Source: Hermatobates lingyangjiaoensis (lineage: Eukaryota > Arthropoda > Insecta > Hemiptera > Hermatobatidae). From it: a stretch of 64,000 nucleotides of DNA. The stretch is taken from NCBI GenBank assembly GCA_026182355.1, contig JAPFBL010000068.1, positions 9,151,001 through 9,215,000 of the forward strand. The letters are read 5' to 3'. The position numbers and the translations under genes were made by a program. The notes below the pieces were generated by a model, which saw nothing but the letters and a program-made list of their open reading frames with translations, was not told the DNA's origin and made no database searches. How positions within the stretch are numbered: position 1 is the first letter of the stretch; every line of letters begins with the position of its first letter. Positions 12,181 to 22,080 of the stretch are shown piece after piece.

Positions 12181-12520
12181 TTCATTTATTATTATTTTTA
12201 ACTTTTTTTAAATTATTTGTTTATATTACTTCGACTTTTATATTTAGTTTTGCTCTTTTATTTCTTATCCTTTCTTTTCCCTTCTTCATCTTATTTTATT
12301 TAAATGTACTATTTGCTTTATTTATACGATATAGTTTTTCTTTAGTAACTATATTTTTGTCCCTTCCCCTCCCTGCGTATGTTGGCAGGACTTTTACTTC
12401 GACTACTAGTAGAAGAATCCACCCATCTCTACTGTGGTTTTGATCCTCAAACGAGTTTTAAAGTGAGTTTTCAAGTAATGTGTTCTAGGGGCTATCTTAT
12501 TGACTTTAAAGGGTAAAAAG
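12181..12520. other. T-rich tract following the PLE relic
   Basis: Pyrimidine-rich, AT-rich DNA like the region after the endonuclease stop in the other PLE copies (20482-20620 and 21958-22080). Probably the decayed 3' untranslated part of the same element. Confidence 0.45.
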
Positions 12521-12905
12521 TTAGTAAAATAGTCTCCACATATAAAAGTTTAAAAATATAAACAACGCTTTTCGAACACGTAATGTTCTATTTTGGTAAA
12601 AACTAAAAAAATTACAATGACATCACAGAGTTATCTATAGTATAAAATAAATTTTACAAAATAAAATAAGGAAAACAGAAATGCACATACCCAAGGATGA
12701 GTGTTTTGGTATAACTGAGTGGAAATAGAACGGAATAAACTTTTTATTTTATACTATAGATAACTCTCTGATGTCTTTAACATTTTTGTAGTTTTTACCT
12801 GAAGAGAACATTACGTGTCCGAAACACGTTGTTTATATTATTAAACTTCTATATGTGGAGACTATTTTGTTAACTTTTTTACCCTGCAATGGGTAAATAC
12901 CATAT
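12521..12905. repeat. Imperfect foldback with hammerhead-like module
   Basis: Left arm about 12521-12660 and right arm about 12749-12895 are inverted copies with scattered differences; CACATATAAAAGTTTAA is matched by TTAAACTTCTATATGTG, and AGTTATCTATAGTATAAAAT by its complement at 12749. The right arm contains CCTGAAGAGAACATTACG and GTCCGAAACACGTTG, the CTGAAGA-GAAAC spacing seen in other ends. It directly follows the PLE relic, consistent with a PLE-derived terminal repeat. Confidence 0.75.
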
Positions 12906-13094
12906 AATTAATTACTGATTGCACTACCTTAGAATTAGGATTTTTGAGTCCGATTTATATGTTTATAGCTAAGCAGTTAGCTTCAGCTACTCGAAGAGAC
13001 TACTTCTGCCCGTTGACGATGAATGTCGAAATATCGCTGTGAATCTTCTTTGTATGTGTTTTTATGTTTATCTCTTTCCATGGTGAAATATATA

Positions 13095-13285
13095 TATATA
13101 TAAATGATCAAACCACAATAAGAAATGGGAAAACAAGATTAAGACCAAACTCAGTTGGGTTTTTGACTCTAACGAAGACCGTTTGCTACGGTTGAAAGAT
13201 CTTAGTATTGTTTTCCCATTTCTTATTGTGATTTGATCATTGATTGTTATTTTACGTGTTTATGTGAAATCTTTATATATATATA
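13095..13285. repeat. Family A foldback, decayed core
   Basis: Outer arms AATGATCAAACCACAATAAG and CTTATTGTGATTTGATCATT are inverted copies, with GGGAAAACAAGATTAAGA facing TAGTATTGTTTTCCC. The central unit holds CTAACGA (13169-13175) in place of CTGACGA, so the hammerhead core is mutated. Flanked by TA runs on both sides. Confidence 0.85.
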
Positions 13286-14065
13286 CCAGTATATATACAT
13301 AATAGCATATTTTATTAATTGTTACAATTTGAAGAACCAAATCATTGTGGAGTCTTTAAAAACAAAATATTTCATTTTAAAAAGCCCAACTTTAAGGTTA
13401 TAACAATTGCTGTAATATGTAGTTAGATGGCTAGGTCCCTAATTGTGTATAAAAATTTAATTATCATGGCTATAACAACGGTATTTAAGTGAGACCAAGT
13501 AACAATTAATTAGAATTACACTGACTGATTTCAAACATTGCAGTTTTATTGATATCTTAAATTGTCAAATGAATGTGGGTAGAACTGTTTAAAATCTTAA
13601 AACTGTCTTGGAAACCCTTTTGTTAATACAGTATTTATAAAGTTTAATAGCTCTTAATCAAATTTTTGAATGAAGTAACAAAATTATGGTAGAATGTAAT
13701 AAAAGTCTGAAGCCGTTAAAGTGGCTTTAATTTAAATATCATTCTATTAACTCCTCAGCCTTGGAGGCTTCCTTCAATTATGGGTTTCTTGGTTTGTGCA
13801 AAAGCTGAATCAATAAGCTAAATTAAAGAATCAAGAGATGGTATTTAATAATTAGTTTACATTGAGTTTTGCAACCAGCCATGATTGAAACTTGAATATA
13901 ACTGTCATTAAAAAAGTGAGACAGATCAATGTAACAAACCTCAATAATTAAGAACATTTGCAGATACGAGTACAGAGACTTTGACTAATATACTTGTAGA
14001 TCGGGAATCTAGTACAGAGCTGAAGACTTCAAGTCTTTTACTCACGTCTGTAGTATGTGTGTGGA
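13286..14065. other. AT-rich intergenic DNA
   Basis: No gene or repeat recognised. Confidence 0.55.
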
Positions 14066-14158
14066 ATGTGAAATGTTTCTAAGATATGGTAAAAGAGTAT
14101 AACCAAGTGTGTGTGTGTGTGCGTGTGTCTGCGTGGGTGCGTGCGTGTGTGTGTGTAA
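14066..14158 (-). repeat. Repeat attached to a CA/GT run, copy 2
   Basis: 14066-14107 is the reverse complement of the repeat at 8275-8316 (AATGTTTCTAAGATATGG, then GAGTATAACCAAG) and is followed by an imperfect GT tract to about 14156. It supports a mobile or duplicated unit joining the same word to CA repeats. Confidence 0.7.
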
Positions 14159-14159
14159 A

Positions 14160-14292
14160 TATAAACGGCGCCTATCGATGTGGGATTTCTTCTAAGGCTT
14201 AGGATCGAATGACTCTTGTGAACAGCTGTTGCACAAGAGTCAGTCGGTCCTAAGCCCTAGGAGAAATCCCACATCGATAGGTGCCGTTTATA
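14160..14292. repeat. Foldback with 61-nt arms
   Basis: Arms 14160-14220 and 14232-14292 are inverted copies with a few mismatches, separated by an 11-base spacer containing CAGCTG. The arms begin TATAAACGGCGCCTATCGAT and end at a (TA)n run on the right. The arm sequence is different from families A and B. Confidence 0.92.
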
Positions 14293-14311
14293 TATATATA
14301 TATATATATAG

Positions 14312-14769
14312 TAGACAGTAATATGCAAAAATAGTGAGAGAGAGAATTAAGAAGAAAAATGGAGGAGAGACCCCGAAGAATAGTATAAGACAATTATGTT
14401 TCAAAATTAAACTTTTTACTGCTGAGGATATAAATTAAATAAACAAAAATAAATAAATATCCAATTCATATATTAAGGAACGGAATAAATTTATTGAATT
14501 TAAAAAAAACTAAAATCTCAGACTAGAAACTGATAGGTCTGCAATATATGTGTAGCTGGTAGAGATATTCAAAGAAAAATTACTCAAAGTTACAATGTCT
14601 CAAAAAAAAATATATATAAAAATAAATTTTCTTTTTATATTGATATTTATAAAATGAAGAAAAACTTATGTTTGGTATATACTTGAGTAGTGGTAAACCG
14701 AAGAAGATTGACATAATTTATGAAGAGATGTGATTAAAGTGGAGTAAATGTAAGTGAAGGTAATTTGAG
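14312..14769. other. AT-rich intergenic DNA
   Basis: Nothing recognised besides A-rich tracts. Confidence 0.5.
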
Positions 14770-14960
14770 TTACCTTGCATGCTAAGTGGAGACGGGCTGA
14801 ATGTGATTAGGGCTTGGAATTTGTTTAAGAAGCAGCAGACCGGCGCGGGGACCTCTCGGTGATGTCTGCTTGCTCAGGCGGATAATTAATTGTCACCGCG
14901 AGTCCCCTCGGCTGCCGCACGCCTCAATGCTCTCCTAAAGCCCAAAGTGCCCAATAATTG
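14770..14960. other. GC-rich, CpG-containing island with a strong hairpin
   Basis: This is the most GC-rich stretch noticed in the window. GGGGACCTCTCGGTGA (14847-14862) pairs with TCACCGCGAGTCCCC (14893-14907), and inside it TCTGC pairs with GCGGA around a TTGCTCAG loop. TAATTAATT lies in an internal bulge. No open frame covers it. It could be a structured RNA, a regulatory element or an inverted-repeat relic. Confidence 0.45.
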
Positions 14961-16585
14961 CTCCATCCTCTACTCTTTTATTTAGCTCTTCTACCTCAAA
15001 TAAAGCTATATTATAAAGACTACTACATATTATTGTTACTTATCTAATTTAAATAAAATAACAATTACTTTTAGTTAATTTTTCTAGAACTGCCTTTGAT
15101 GCACTGCCTACTCTACACGTCAGGCTATTTCAAAATAAAGGTGAACATTAATTTATTTTCTTCGACCAAATGAGCAGTAATAGCTATTATATAATAGTTA
15201 TTATTATTTATTCACTATTAATAATAATCAAATATAGTATTACCTGGTTTTTTAATGAATGCAGTAACAAAAAAGTACAAATATAAGACAACACATGAAA
15301 AGAAATGATGGTTTAGAGAACATTTTTAAACAAATTGAAGTGGATAGTTTATTGAAAAACAGAAGTAATCCTGGATGTGATTATAATGTTTTAATGCTGT
15401 ATTGTTCAAATTATACAACTATTACATTTTCTTTAAAGAAATTAAAAATTCACCTTTTAATATTATCTCTAAGTCAGATATATGTCAGATATATTATCTC
15501 TAAGTCAGATACTATGTAACCTGTTCTGATGGGCACATATATCTCAATCTCAGACAAAAGTGAATTGAAATATTATACGGAGGATGAAAATATAAAAGAA
15601 AAGAAGGAAAAAAATGATAGCAGACGTCAGAGGGCCCATTCACCTACTTATAAATATACACTTTATAGACAGAAATTAAATTGGATTTATTAAAAAAGAA
15701 TAATTCTTGCTTGTAATTTTTACTAAAAATTATAAATGATTACTTATTAATAATAAACAACACAATTAATTGCTACTTTAAGTATTATAAGTTTTACTAA
15801 AAATAAATCAAAATAATCCTGATTTTGATGAAGAAACCCATTATTATTTCTTTACCATTCTTGACTTAATAATAATCAAAACATACAAAAAGCCCTGAAG
15901 TTAGTTAAGTTACTTTTAACCCTAATTAGTCAACAGTAATCTGTGCTTTTAAGTTTGAAGAATAATTTACACGTGGTTCAAACCCTATACATAGTTAATG
16001 ACAACTAAAATGCTCGAATTACAGCGTTAAAAATCAAAATTGTAAATATGTTTTTACCATATCGCAAAAAATGTAAGTTTTTTGAGTTAAAGTGTTCATT
16101 AGTGCTGGGTTTAAAGGCCCTCTCTGGGATAAATATGAAATTGGACGATTATAAATTTATTTGCGTTTGTGATGTTCTTCTCACATACTGAACTAATAGA
16201 GACATAATTTGCTTCAGGGTATCTTAAAATGTGTATCTGAAAACTTTCTCCTACAAGTTTTTGGGAGAAGTGTGATATACGAGTAAAAGATCTTTCAACT
16301 CTTCAAAGTAGGTGACGACATTTTTGAGTTGAAAGATAAATTACAAAACGATAAATTTACTATTAGTTTGTTTAATTAATTTCTAGATGTGCAAAACATG
16401 ATTTATTCAATTCAAATTTATCATTTAAATGGAAGGAATTAAGATGACATTCACATTAATTTCATTGGCTGTAGCATCTCAGGAATTGACAACTTTTTCC
16501 AATTGTCAAGAAGAACAGATGCTGATATCTATGATACTTGTATTAGTTTTACTTATGGCGTAAATTTACTAAATACGTCATTTAG
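14961..16585. other. AT-rich intergenic DNA
   Basis: No gene supported. A 74-residue plus-strand frame at 15295-15519 has no recognised family and includes an imperfect duplicated CTAAGTCAGATA word. The right half may belong to the Helitron relic, but I cannot align it. Confidence 0.5.
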
Positions 16586-17360
16586 TAAATTTACTAAATT
16601 CCATTTGCTCACAATATGAGAGTTCAAGAAGAAGATGAAGAATTCTTTAAATTTCTGATAAATATTGGTGAAGAAAGAGTTAATTACTACCCAATGACAT
16701 GTTTATCCGTGTACAAAATGTTGATTAGTGTATTGAATACATTTACTCTTCATTCGCCAACCCACAAATATTGTTCACAGAACATTCTATAATAGTTCTA
16801 TTTATCGAGACACACTGTGAAATGAATCGTAGGTTCATTGAATAATTTCTTGGAGAAATTAAACAATATCTGTCACAGAATTCGGTTTGTGTAGGAACAG
16901 AACCCAAACATTACCCTCAAGAATATCTTGACTCAATAGAATTGTCTGGATTGCTCCAACATAAGCTAGGACTCAAAAACGAAGCTCCTACGATGTGTAT
17001 GTATGAGAAACATTGATCCACTGCGCTTATGTAATGGAACAAGACTAATAACTGATGAGCTCTATGATAATGCCGCATCACAGTGTCAAGGGGAAATAGT
17101 TTTAATTCCAAGATTGAAAATCGTTTCATCTGAATAGGACAACATTCCTTGTTTTAAGGATTCAATTTCCAATTCAGTTAGCATTTGCCATGACTATTCA
17201 TAAGTCTTAAGGAGAAACTCTACAGAAAGTTTTAGTTCATTTATGTAAAACAGAATTTCAACATGACCAATTACTTGTTGCTCTCAATATGGCCAAACAG
17301 AAAGAAGACATGAAAGGTTTTTTTGGAAAATTCTATTTGTACAAAAATGTAAATAAAGAG
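16586..17360 (+). pseudogene. Helitron helicase (PIF1-like) relic
   Basis: Helitrons are rolling-circle transposons whose protein ends in a PIF1-like helicase. Fragments in broken frames occur in the family order: a TNMRV-like block near 16605-16625 with FFKFLINIGEE after it; PQEYLDSIELSGLLQHKLGL with APT near 16915-16995; a LIPRLKI block near 17105; and FAMTIHKS with GETLQKVLVHL, then FQHDQLLVALNMA near 17180-17300, which is the C-terminal helicase motif. Several stops and indels separate them, so the gene is dead. The upstream replication-initiator domain was not found. Confidence 0.75.
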
Positions 17361-17462
17361 AACTGTCTTAAAAATATGTTCATTATTAGAAATGAATTAA
17401 TATAGTATTAATCTGCATATATGTGACTATGATTGCATTAATAAGGAAGGTGTTGGATGACT

Positions 17463-17484
17463 CAACGTGTCACGGGTAGTCTAG
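17463..17484 (+). mobile_element. Helitron-type 3' terminus
   Basis: A small palindrome ACGTGTCACGGG is followed by TAGT and then CTAG (17481-17484) with T as the next base. Helitrons end in a short hairpin plus CTRR and insert before a T, so this is a plausible end of the element whose helicase relic lies about 120 bp upstream. Confidence 0.6.
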
Positions 17485-17518
17485 TCTTTATAAATAAAAT
17501 AATGATTTTGTCTGTACA

Positions 17519-18923
17519 TTGCTTAGAACTGACTCATTTCAAGTTTTCTTTACGTTTCATACATTGGAGAAACCGAATCCACCCTTAGAAAAATTTCTGT
17601 CGGTTTGTCGGTTTGTCGGTTTGTCGGTTTGTCGGTTTGTCCGCAAAACTTTGTCACAGGTAAACTCAGCTACCATAAGACATATAAAGCTGAAACTTTT
17701 ACAGTAGATTTGTGTAGGTCTAACTTAAAATATAGGCTATGAATTGATTGGAAATTCAACGTAGAAGTGAAGTTATGGACGTTTAACGTAAAAATGTTTG
17801 TCACAAGTAAACTCAGCCACCATAAGACATAGTGAGCTGAAACATTGACACTGGATTTGTGTGTGCCTAACTTAAAATATGGGCTCTAAATAGATTATTA
17901 ATTCAGTACAGAAGCGAAGTTATGGGGCTTTTAGCTGTATTTTCCTAACTTCACAGACAAGTTTGTTTTGAAAATACACAGGTATGGCAAGTAGGTATTG
18001 TTAGTTGATTTTAATTTCAATTGAGCATATGAATATATTGCGTATTTGACATCATTGAAATGGTGTTTCACAGAGTTAAGGATGTACTATCTATTGAGAA
18101 TAAATGTTTTGTAAACGAGCAATTCTCAGCCCTTAATATGAACAGGCATAAGAAATCAACAAACAAGTTCTTACGCTATATGAAGCCGAGGAAAGAACTT
18201 ACAAGTCAGTAAAGAGATTGGATTAGTGATGATAAGCAGTTCATTATCTAATTGAATTTCTTGACTCTGAATTTATTTCTCCTGGACTGCCTGCTCATGA
18301 GTAAAAACTTAAAGTAGAGCACCAATCATGCTGCAATTTAGTAGCAGTAACAAATTTCATGTTACGAAACATGAGTGCCCCAAAACTGTGCAACGGGACA
18401 CGACTCTGAGTTCGTGCTCTACACAGATATGCCATAGAGGCGGACATAATGACTGGATGTGGTATTGGGGAGTCTGTGTGTATACTTCATATACCATTGA
18501 TTCCGAGCCACTGTCTGTTTACGTTGAAATGATTGCAAAGTCCGGTCAGAGTCTATTTCGCAATGACGTTAACTAAGTCGCAAAGGGAGACTTCATCTAA
18601 CGCAGGAATACAAGGTAGCAAAACCAAGTTTTTCTCACATGGTCAAATGTAGTTTACATGCTCAACGGTCGGAGGTTTCAACTCTTTCTTCTACCATGAA
18701 CCTGAAGGACAGACAGCTAATGTAGTGTATTAGCTGGAGGCATTTGTTTAAAACTGTAGTAATAATGGTATTTTCTACTATTCTATAATTTCTAATGACA
18801 TTTTGAAATACCAAAAATGACGGAACTTCTGATTCCTCAGTGGTATAGCCAAAAGGCATAGGCACACGGCAATAAAACAAAACAGGAACTTCTGATTCCG
18901 TCAAAGACGGGTACGTTTGCTAT
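17519..18923 (+). mobile_element. Non-autonomous Helitron-like copy 1 (inferred)
   Basis: It shares its left part (AACTGACTCATTTCAAGTTT, TCTTTACGTTTCATA) and right end with the shorter copy at 19324-19655. The right end is CCGTCAAAGACGG (hairpin 18898-18910) followed by GTACGTTTG and CTAT, a one-base variant of CTAG. Inside, two units of about 142 bp (17652-17793 and 17800-17940) are tandem copies beginning TTTGTCACAGGTAAACTCAG. A frame at 18328-18576 has no recognisable family. Confidence 0.5.
17601..17640. repeat. 8-bp tandem repeat, five units
   Basis: CGGTTTGT repeated five times. The related copy at 19324-19655 has a single unit, so this is a local expansion. Confidence 0.95.
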
Positions 18924-18944
18924 GTATTATATATAACTGTCAAC

Positions 18945-19318
18945 TTTTTTTTAATTTAATATTTGCTTAATAAATACACTGGTAATAATGTAAGGTATGG
19001 GACCAGAGTAGCCCAGTGGCTTGCGTGATCGCCGATGACAGTAGTGCAAATGTATTATAAATAAATGTAACAAACAAATATTTTTTTGAATTTAAAATGT
19101 GGATAATATAAAAGATGGTAATAAAGTAAAGGGATCTAGCCAGGGTAGCCAGTAGCTTGCTTGCTCGCCGATGAGAGTAGTGCAAATGTATTATAAATAA
19201 ATACAACAAAAATATTTTTTTTTAATTTAATATTTGCGTAATATAAACACTGGTAATAAAGTAAGGTATGGAACCAGAGTAGCCCAGTGGCTTGCGTGCT
19301 AGCTTTTGACTGGGAGCA
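18945..19318. repeat. Tandem array, about 135-bp unit, nearly three copies
   Basis: CAGAGTAGCCCAGTGGC-type words begin at 19004, 19141 and 19275, giving periods of 137 and 134 bp. Each unit also holds GCAAATGTATTATAAATAAAT and a T-rich/TTTAATTTAATATTTGCG word. It lies between two Helitron-like 3' ends. Confidence 0.85.
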
Positions 19319-19323
19319 CGTTA

Positions 19324-19655
19324 ATTAGAACTAACTCATTTCAAGTTTTCTTTACGTTTCATAGTTCAGAGTAGCCACATGTACCCTTAGAATAATTTCT
19401 GTCTGTCGGTTTGTCCACAAAATATTGCTACCATAAGACATATAAAGCTGAAACATTGATTGTAGATTTGTGTATGTCTAACTTGAAATTTAATCTTTGT
19501 ATACAGAGGCATTTGTTTAGCACTGTACTAATAATGGTATTTTCTACTATTCTATAACTTCTAATTGTAGTATTAGTATAATACTATAATTTATATTTTG
19601 GAATACCAAGTATAATAGAATTTTTGATTCCGTCAAAGACGGGTACGTTTGCTAG
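19324..19655 (+). mobile_element. Non-autonomous Helitron-like copy 2 with intact 3' end
   Basis: About 330 bp. The left part matches 17519 onwards; the right part matches 18728-18923. It ends in the hairpin CCGTCAAAGACGG (19630-19642), GTACGTTTG, then CTAG (19652-19655) and a following T, matching the Helitron terminal rule. Confidence 0.6.
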
Positions 19656-19679
19656 TGTATTTATATAATAGTCAATTTG

Positions 19680-19795
19680 TACAGGTCGGTGGACGGTTTC
19701 TTCTTCTCTTTCATTTTCTCCCCTTCTGCAAAAAAATCGAAATGATTTAGACTCATGAGTGTCTGTCTTTTTTGTGTTTTCCAGTTGAAACATTA

Positions 19796-19828
<33 letters not shown>
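19680..19828 (+). repeat. PLE 3' end (terminal-repeat fragment) ending in (TA)n
   Basis: ATCGAAATGATTTAGACTCA, then TGAGTGTCTGTCTTTTTTGTG and TTTTCCAGTTGAAAC, aligns with the minus-strand PLE end at 51454-51516 (CGAAAT, GTGAGTGTTCGTC, CTTTTTTCTTGTGTTCTC). The CTGAAGA box is replaced by a poly-A slip. It is followed by a TA run and then directly by the next PLE coding fragment. Confidence 0.65.
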
Positions 19829-19831
<3 letters not shown>

Positions 19832-20481
19832 CCTGCGGTTCTAGGAGGGATCGCAGTGACTCTAATTTCCTCATCACCACTTATTTTCCTGGTGCTCATA
19901 GGCTGGGTGCAGTTGTCAGGGAGTTTTTCCCTATACTTTCTTCCTCCTCCTGTACTTCTTCAGTCTTTAGTGAGGCACCTTCCATTTCCTATCGCAAACC
20001 TGCTAATCTTCAATCTATCTTCTCTCACATCTCTTCTCCTAAGCCTCCAAAAACTGCTGGTGGTATGGTTCAATGTGGACGTCGTGGATGTCTTACTTGT
20101 CCTATCATCAATCCTGTTCCTTCCTTTACCTCTGTCCATAGTAAACGCACCTACCCTATCTCTCACAAGACCTCTTGTACCTCTGGTAACTGCGTTTACC
20201 GTTTGGATTGCACCCAGTGTGATTCTTTTCATGTGGGTTTGGCTTCCACTAAGCTAAGCCTGCGTATGAATAATCACAGGTCATCCGTTGGCAAACGCAG
20301 TGACCTTCCCGTTGCTACTCATGCCAGTTCTCACGGACTCAGTTTTAATGAATGTTTCCGTGTACAGGTCCTGAGGCAGATTGATCAGACTAATTCGAAA
20401 GTTACTCTGAGAGCTTCAGAAGAAGCACTTATTAGTCTTCTGGGCGGTAGATCGGCTCCTGGGCTTAACCTCAATCGTTGA
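19829..20481 (+). pseudogene. Penelope-like element, linker and GIY-YIG endonuclease (5'-truncated)
   Basis: One frame stays open from the TA run to the stop at 20481. It reads TYFPGAHRLGAVVREFFPIL, then SYRKPANLQSIFSH, as in the region after PLE reverse transcriptases, followed by CGRRGCLTCP (the cysteine motif), GNCVYRLDCTQCDSFHVGLA and LSLRMNNHRSSVG of the GIY-YIG domain, and LRASEEALISLLGGR at the C-terminus. The usual tyrosine of YVG is histidine here. There is no reverse transcriptase upstream, so it cannot act alone. The ATG at 20065 lies inside the conserved linker and is not a natural start. A hydrophobic frame that overlaps at 19772-20257 is a shadow. Confidence 0.85.
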
Positions 20482-20754
20482 TTTTTTTTTTAAAGTTGTT
20501 GTCAGCTTTTAATTTTATTTTAGTTAAATGTTTTCATTTTTTAATTTTTATTTGGCTTTTATCTCTTTATCTTCCCTGTCTACCTTTCCTCCGAAAGTTG
20601 GCTACACTGTTTGAGTGCTTCAGTTCGAATGCCAAGTCAGTCGTTATCAGCCTTTGGAGCGATTCACTTCTTTTCCTGAAGACGAGGACATCGAAATATA
20701 GTAGTGAGTTCAGTGGTTTCCGTTCTAGTATGTGTTCTTTTTTAAATTCTAGTT

Positions 20755-20760
<6 letters not shown>
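20482..20760 (+). repeat. 3' untranslated and terminal part of the PLE
   Basis: T-rich spacer, then TTATCAGCCTTTGGAGCGAT and CCTGAAGACGAGGACATCGA (20676-20695) followed by AATATAGTAGTGAG, and TTTTAAATTCTAGTTTATA running into (TA)n. The same words occur in inverted form at 31310-31430, linking that foldback to this element. Confidence 0.8.
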
Positions 20761-20786
<26 letters not shown>

Positions 20787-20794
20787 ATATATAT
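20758..20794. repeat. (TA)n microsatellite
   Basis: TA run with a TATGTATATG-type right edge, forming the boundary of the PLE. Confidence 0.95.
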
Positions 20795-20814
20795 GTATAT
20801 GTATATGTACAATA

Positions 20815-21169
20815 GATGTAGTTTTGACTCTTCAGTATAAAGAGTAGCAAGAGTTGCTTCAGCAGCAAGATTTTAACCACATTTTGCTTTTCAGCAAAAA
20901 TTTAAAAATAATATTGAATGCATATAGTGATAGTATTACCAAAATATTTTATTTAAATGTCGCTCTTTATAGTTTCTTTTTATGACAATTACAATTAGTC
21001 TTTTTAATATATTAAATGAATTCTAGACAAAATCAGAGGAACTCTACTTCTTTGTTGCAAAATAATATTCCTTGTTTCTGATATATAATTTTAACATTGA
21101 ATATTTTATTGTGTTTTTGCGGTATAACCTTTGTATATGTAAGCAAAGGTGACAAGTTTAAGCAAATTA
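20815..21169. other. AT-rich intergenic DNA
   Basis: Nothing recognised. Confidence 0.5.
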
Positions 21170-21345
21170 TCAGGTCGTAAGGCCTCAGTCAACATACTGA
21201 GTCCATTAATAAACTTGTCTATACCAGCTGGTAATTGACAGGGATTGATTAATGAGATAAGAGCTTACTTGTGATGTTTAGTCGTCACGGAGATCTGTTA
21301 CACTTTCTTTCAGACTCTAATCTCTGCAGCAATCAGTCTGCCTGT
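21170..21345. other. Non-coding island with clustered homeodomain-like words
   Basis: GC is higher than the flanks. It holds CCATTAATAAAC, CTGGTAATTGACAGG, GATTGATTAATGAGATAAG and GTCGTCACGGAGATCTGTTA in under 120 bp, with no coding frame. A regulatory role is inferred only from the words. Confidence 0.35.
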
Positions 21346-21574
21346 GATAATATCAACTGTTGTATAATATCAAATGAAACAATAATGAAGTACAAGTATT
21401 AATATCGGGCATTGAGAAATATAGAAAACTTTGCTGCTACTACGGTCTTGTGTTACGCTTAGCAACCTTTTACTATTGTGTTCCTTTTTCCAAACTATTC
21501 CTAAAAGTAGTGTTAATTTTTATACATATACATACATATACATTTTTATACATCATATATGTATATATTTACTT

Positions 21575-21885
21575 TTTCGTTGGCAGTACAATCCAAAACG
21601 GACAAATACAGTTTAATGTACAGAATGAAACATAAGGAAATTAAAAGCACACACTTACAGTCTCTAATTTTTGGTTTGAACCGTCTTCAGGAGAGAGAAG
21701 AGAGGTAAACAAAGCGCACTGGAAACCAACCGGCAACATTGTTCGTCTCAACCGTCTCTGAACCAGTGCGCTTGGTTTCCCTCTCTTATCTCTCCTCAAG
21801 ACAGTTCAAACCGAAAATTAGAGACTGTAAGTGTGTGTTTTTAATTTCTCCATGTATCTTTCTGTACATTGAACTATATATATAT
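21575..21885. repeat. Family B foldback with decayed hammerhead-like cores in both arms
   Basis: Arms about 21609-21740 and 21765-21875 pair over most of their length (CCAGTGCGCTTGGTTTCC against its complement, AGAGACTGTAAGTGTGTG against its complement). The left arm, read on the minus strand, keeps CTGAAGA but has lost the G of GAAA; the right arm keeps CCGAAAAT but has CTCAAGA. The outer left flank carries AATCCAAAACGGACAAA, the family B terminal word. A (TA)n run ends the right side. Confidence 0.85.
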
Positions 21886-21886
21886 A

Positions 21887-21957
21887 AAGCTTCTGAGGAA
21901 GCAATTATCTGTCTTCTCAAAGCCCGCTCTCCTCCTGGCCTCAGCTTGTACCGTTAA
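21887..21957 (+). pseudogene. PLE C-terminal fragment
   Basis: Only the last 23 codons of a PLE remain, reading KASEEAIICLLKARSPPGLS and ending in LYR and a stop, matching the C-terminus of the copy at 20.4 kb. It begins exactly at the TA run of the neighbouring foldback. Confidence 0.75.
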
Positions 21958-22080
21958 CTTTTTTTTATTTATGTATTTTTTTTTAAATTGTTTATTACTT
22001 TATTTAATATTCTTCTCCTTCTATTATTTTTATTTGCTTTTATTTGTTCTTTTTTAGTTATTTTTCTCTCTGTAGTTAGT
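21958..22080 (+). repeat. T-rich PLE 3' untranslated remnant
   Basis: Poly-T-rich stretch in the same position after the stop as in the other PLE copies. Confidence 0.5.

Noticed and set aside
17601..17640. Short regular repeats as a CRISPR array
   Set aside because: Contiguous 8-bp units with no spacers, in a eukaryotic transposon context.
18328..18576. 82-residue frame as a Helitron accessory protein
   Set aside because: No similarity that I can name; it lies inside a non-autonomous repeat.
19004..19021. tRNA A-box-like word as evidence of a tRNA gene
   Set aside because: No B box or cloverleaf; kept only as a weak SINE hint.
19772..20257. 161-residue hydrophobic frame overlapping the PLE linker
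   Set aside because: It begins in the (TA)n run and is a +1 shadow of the PLE frame, which has the conserved cysteine and GIY-YIG motifs.
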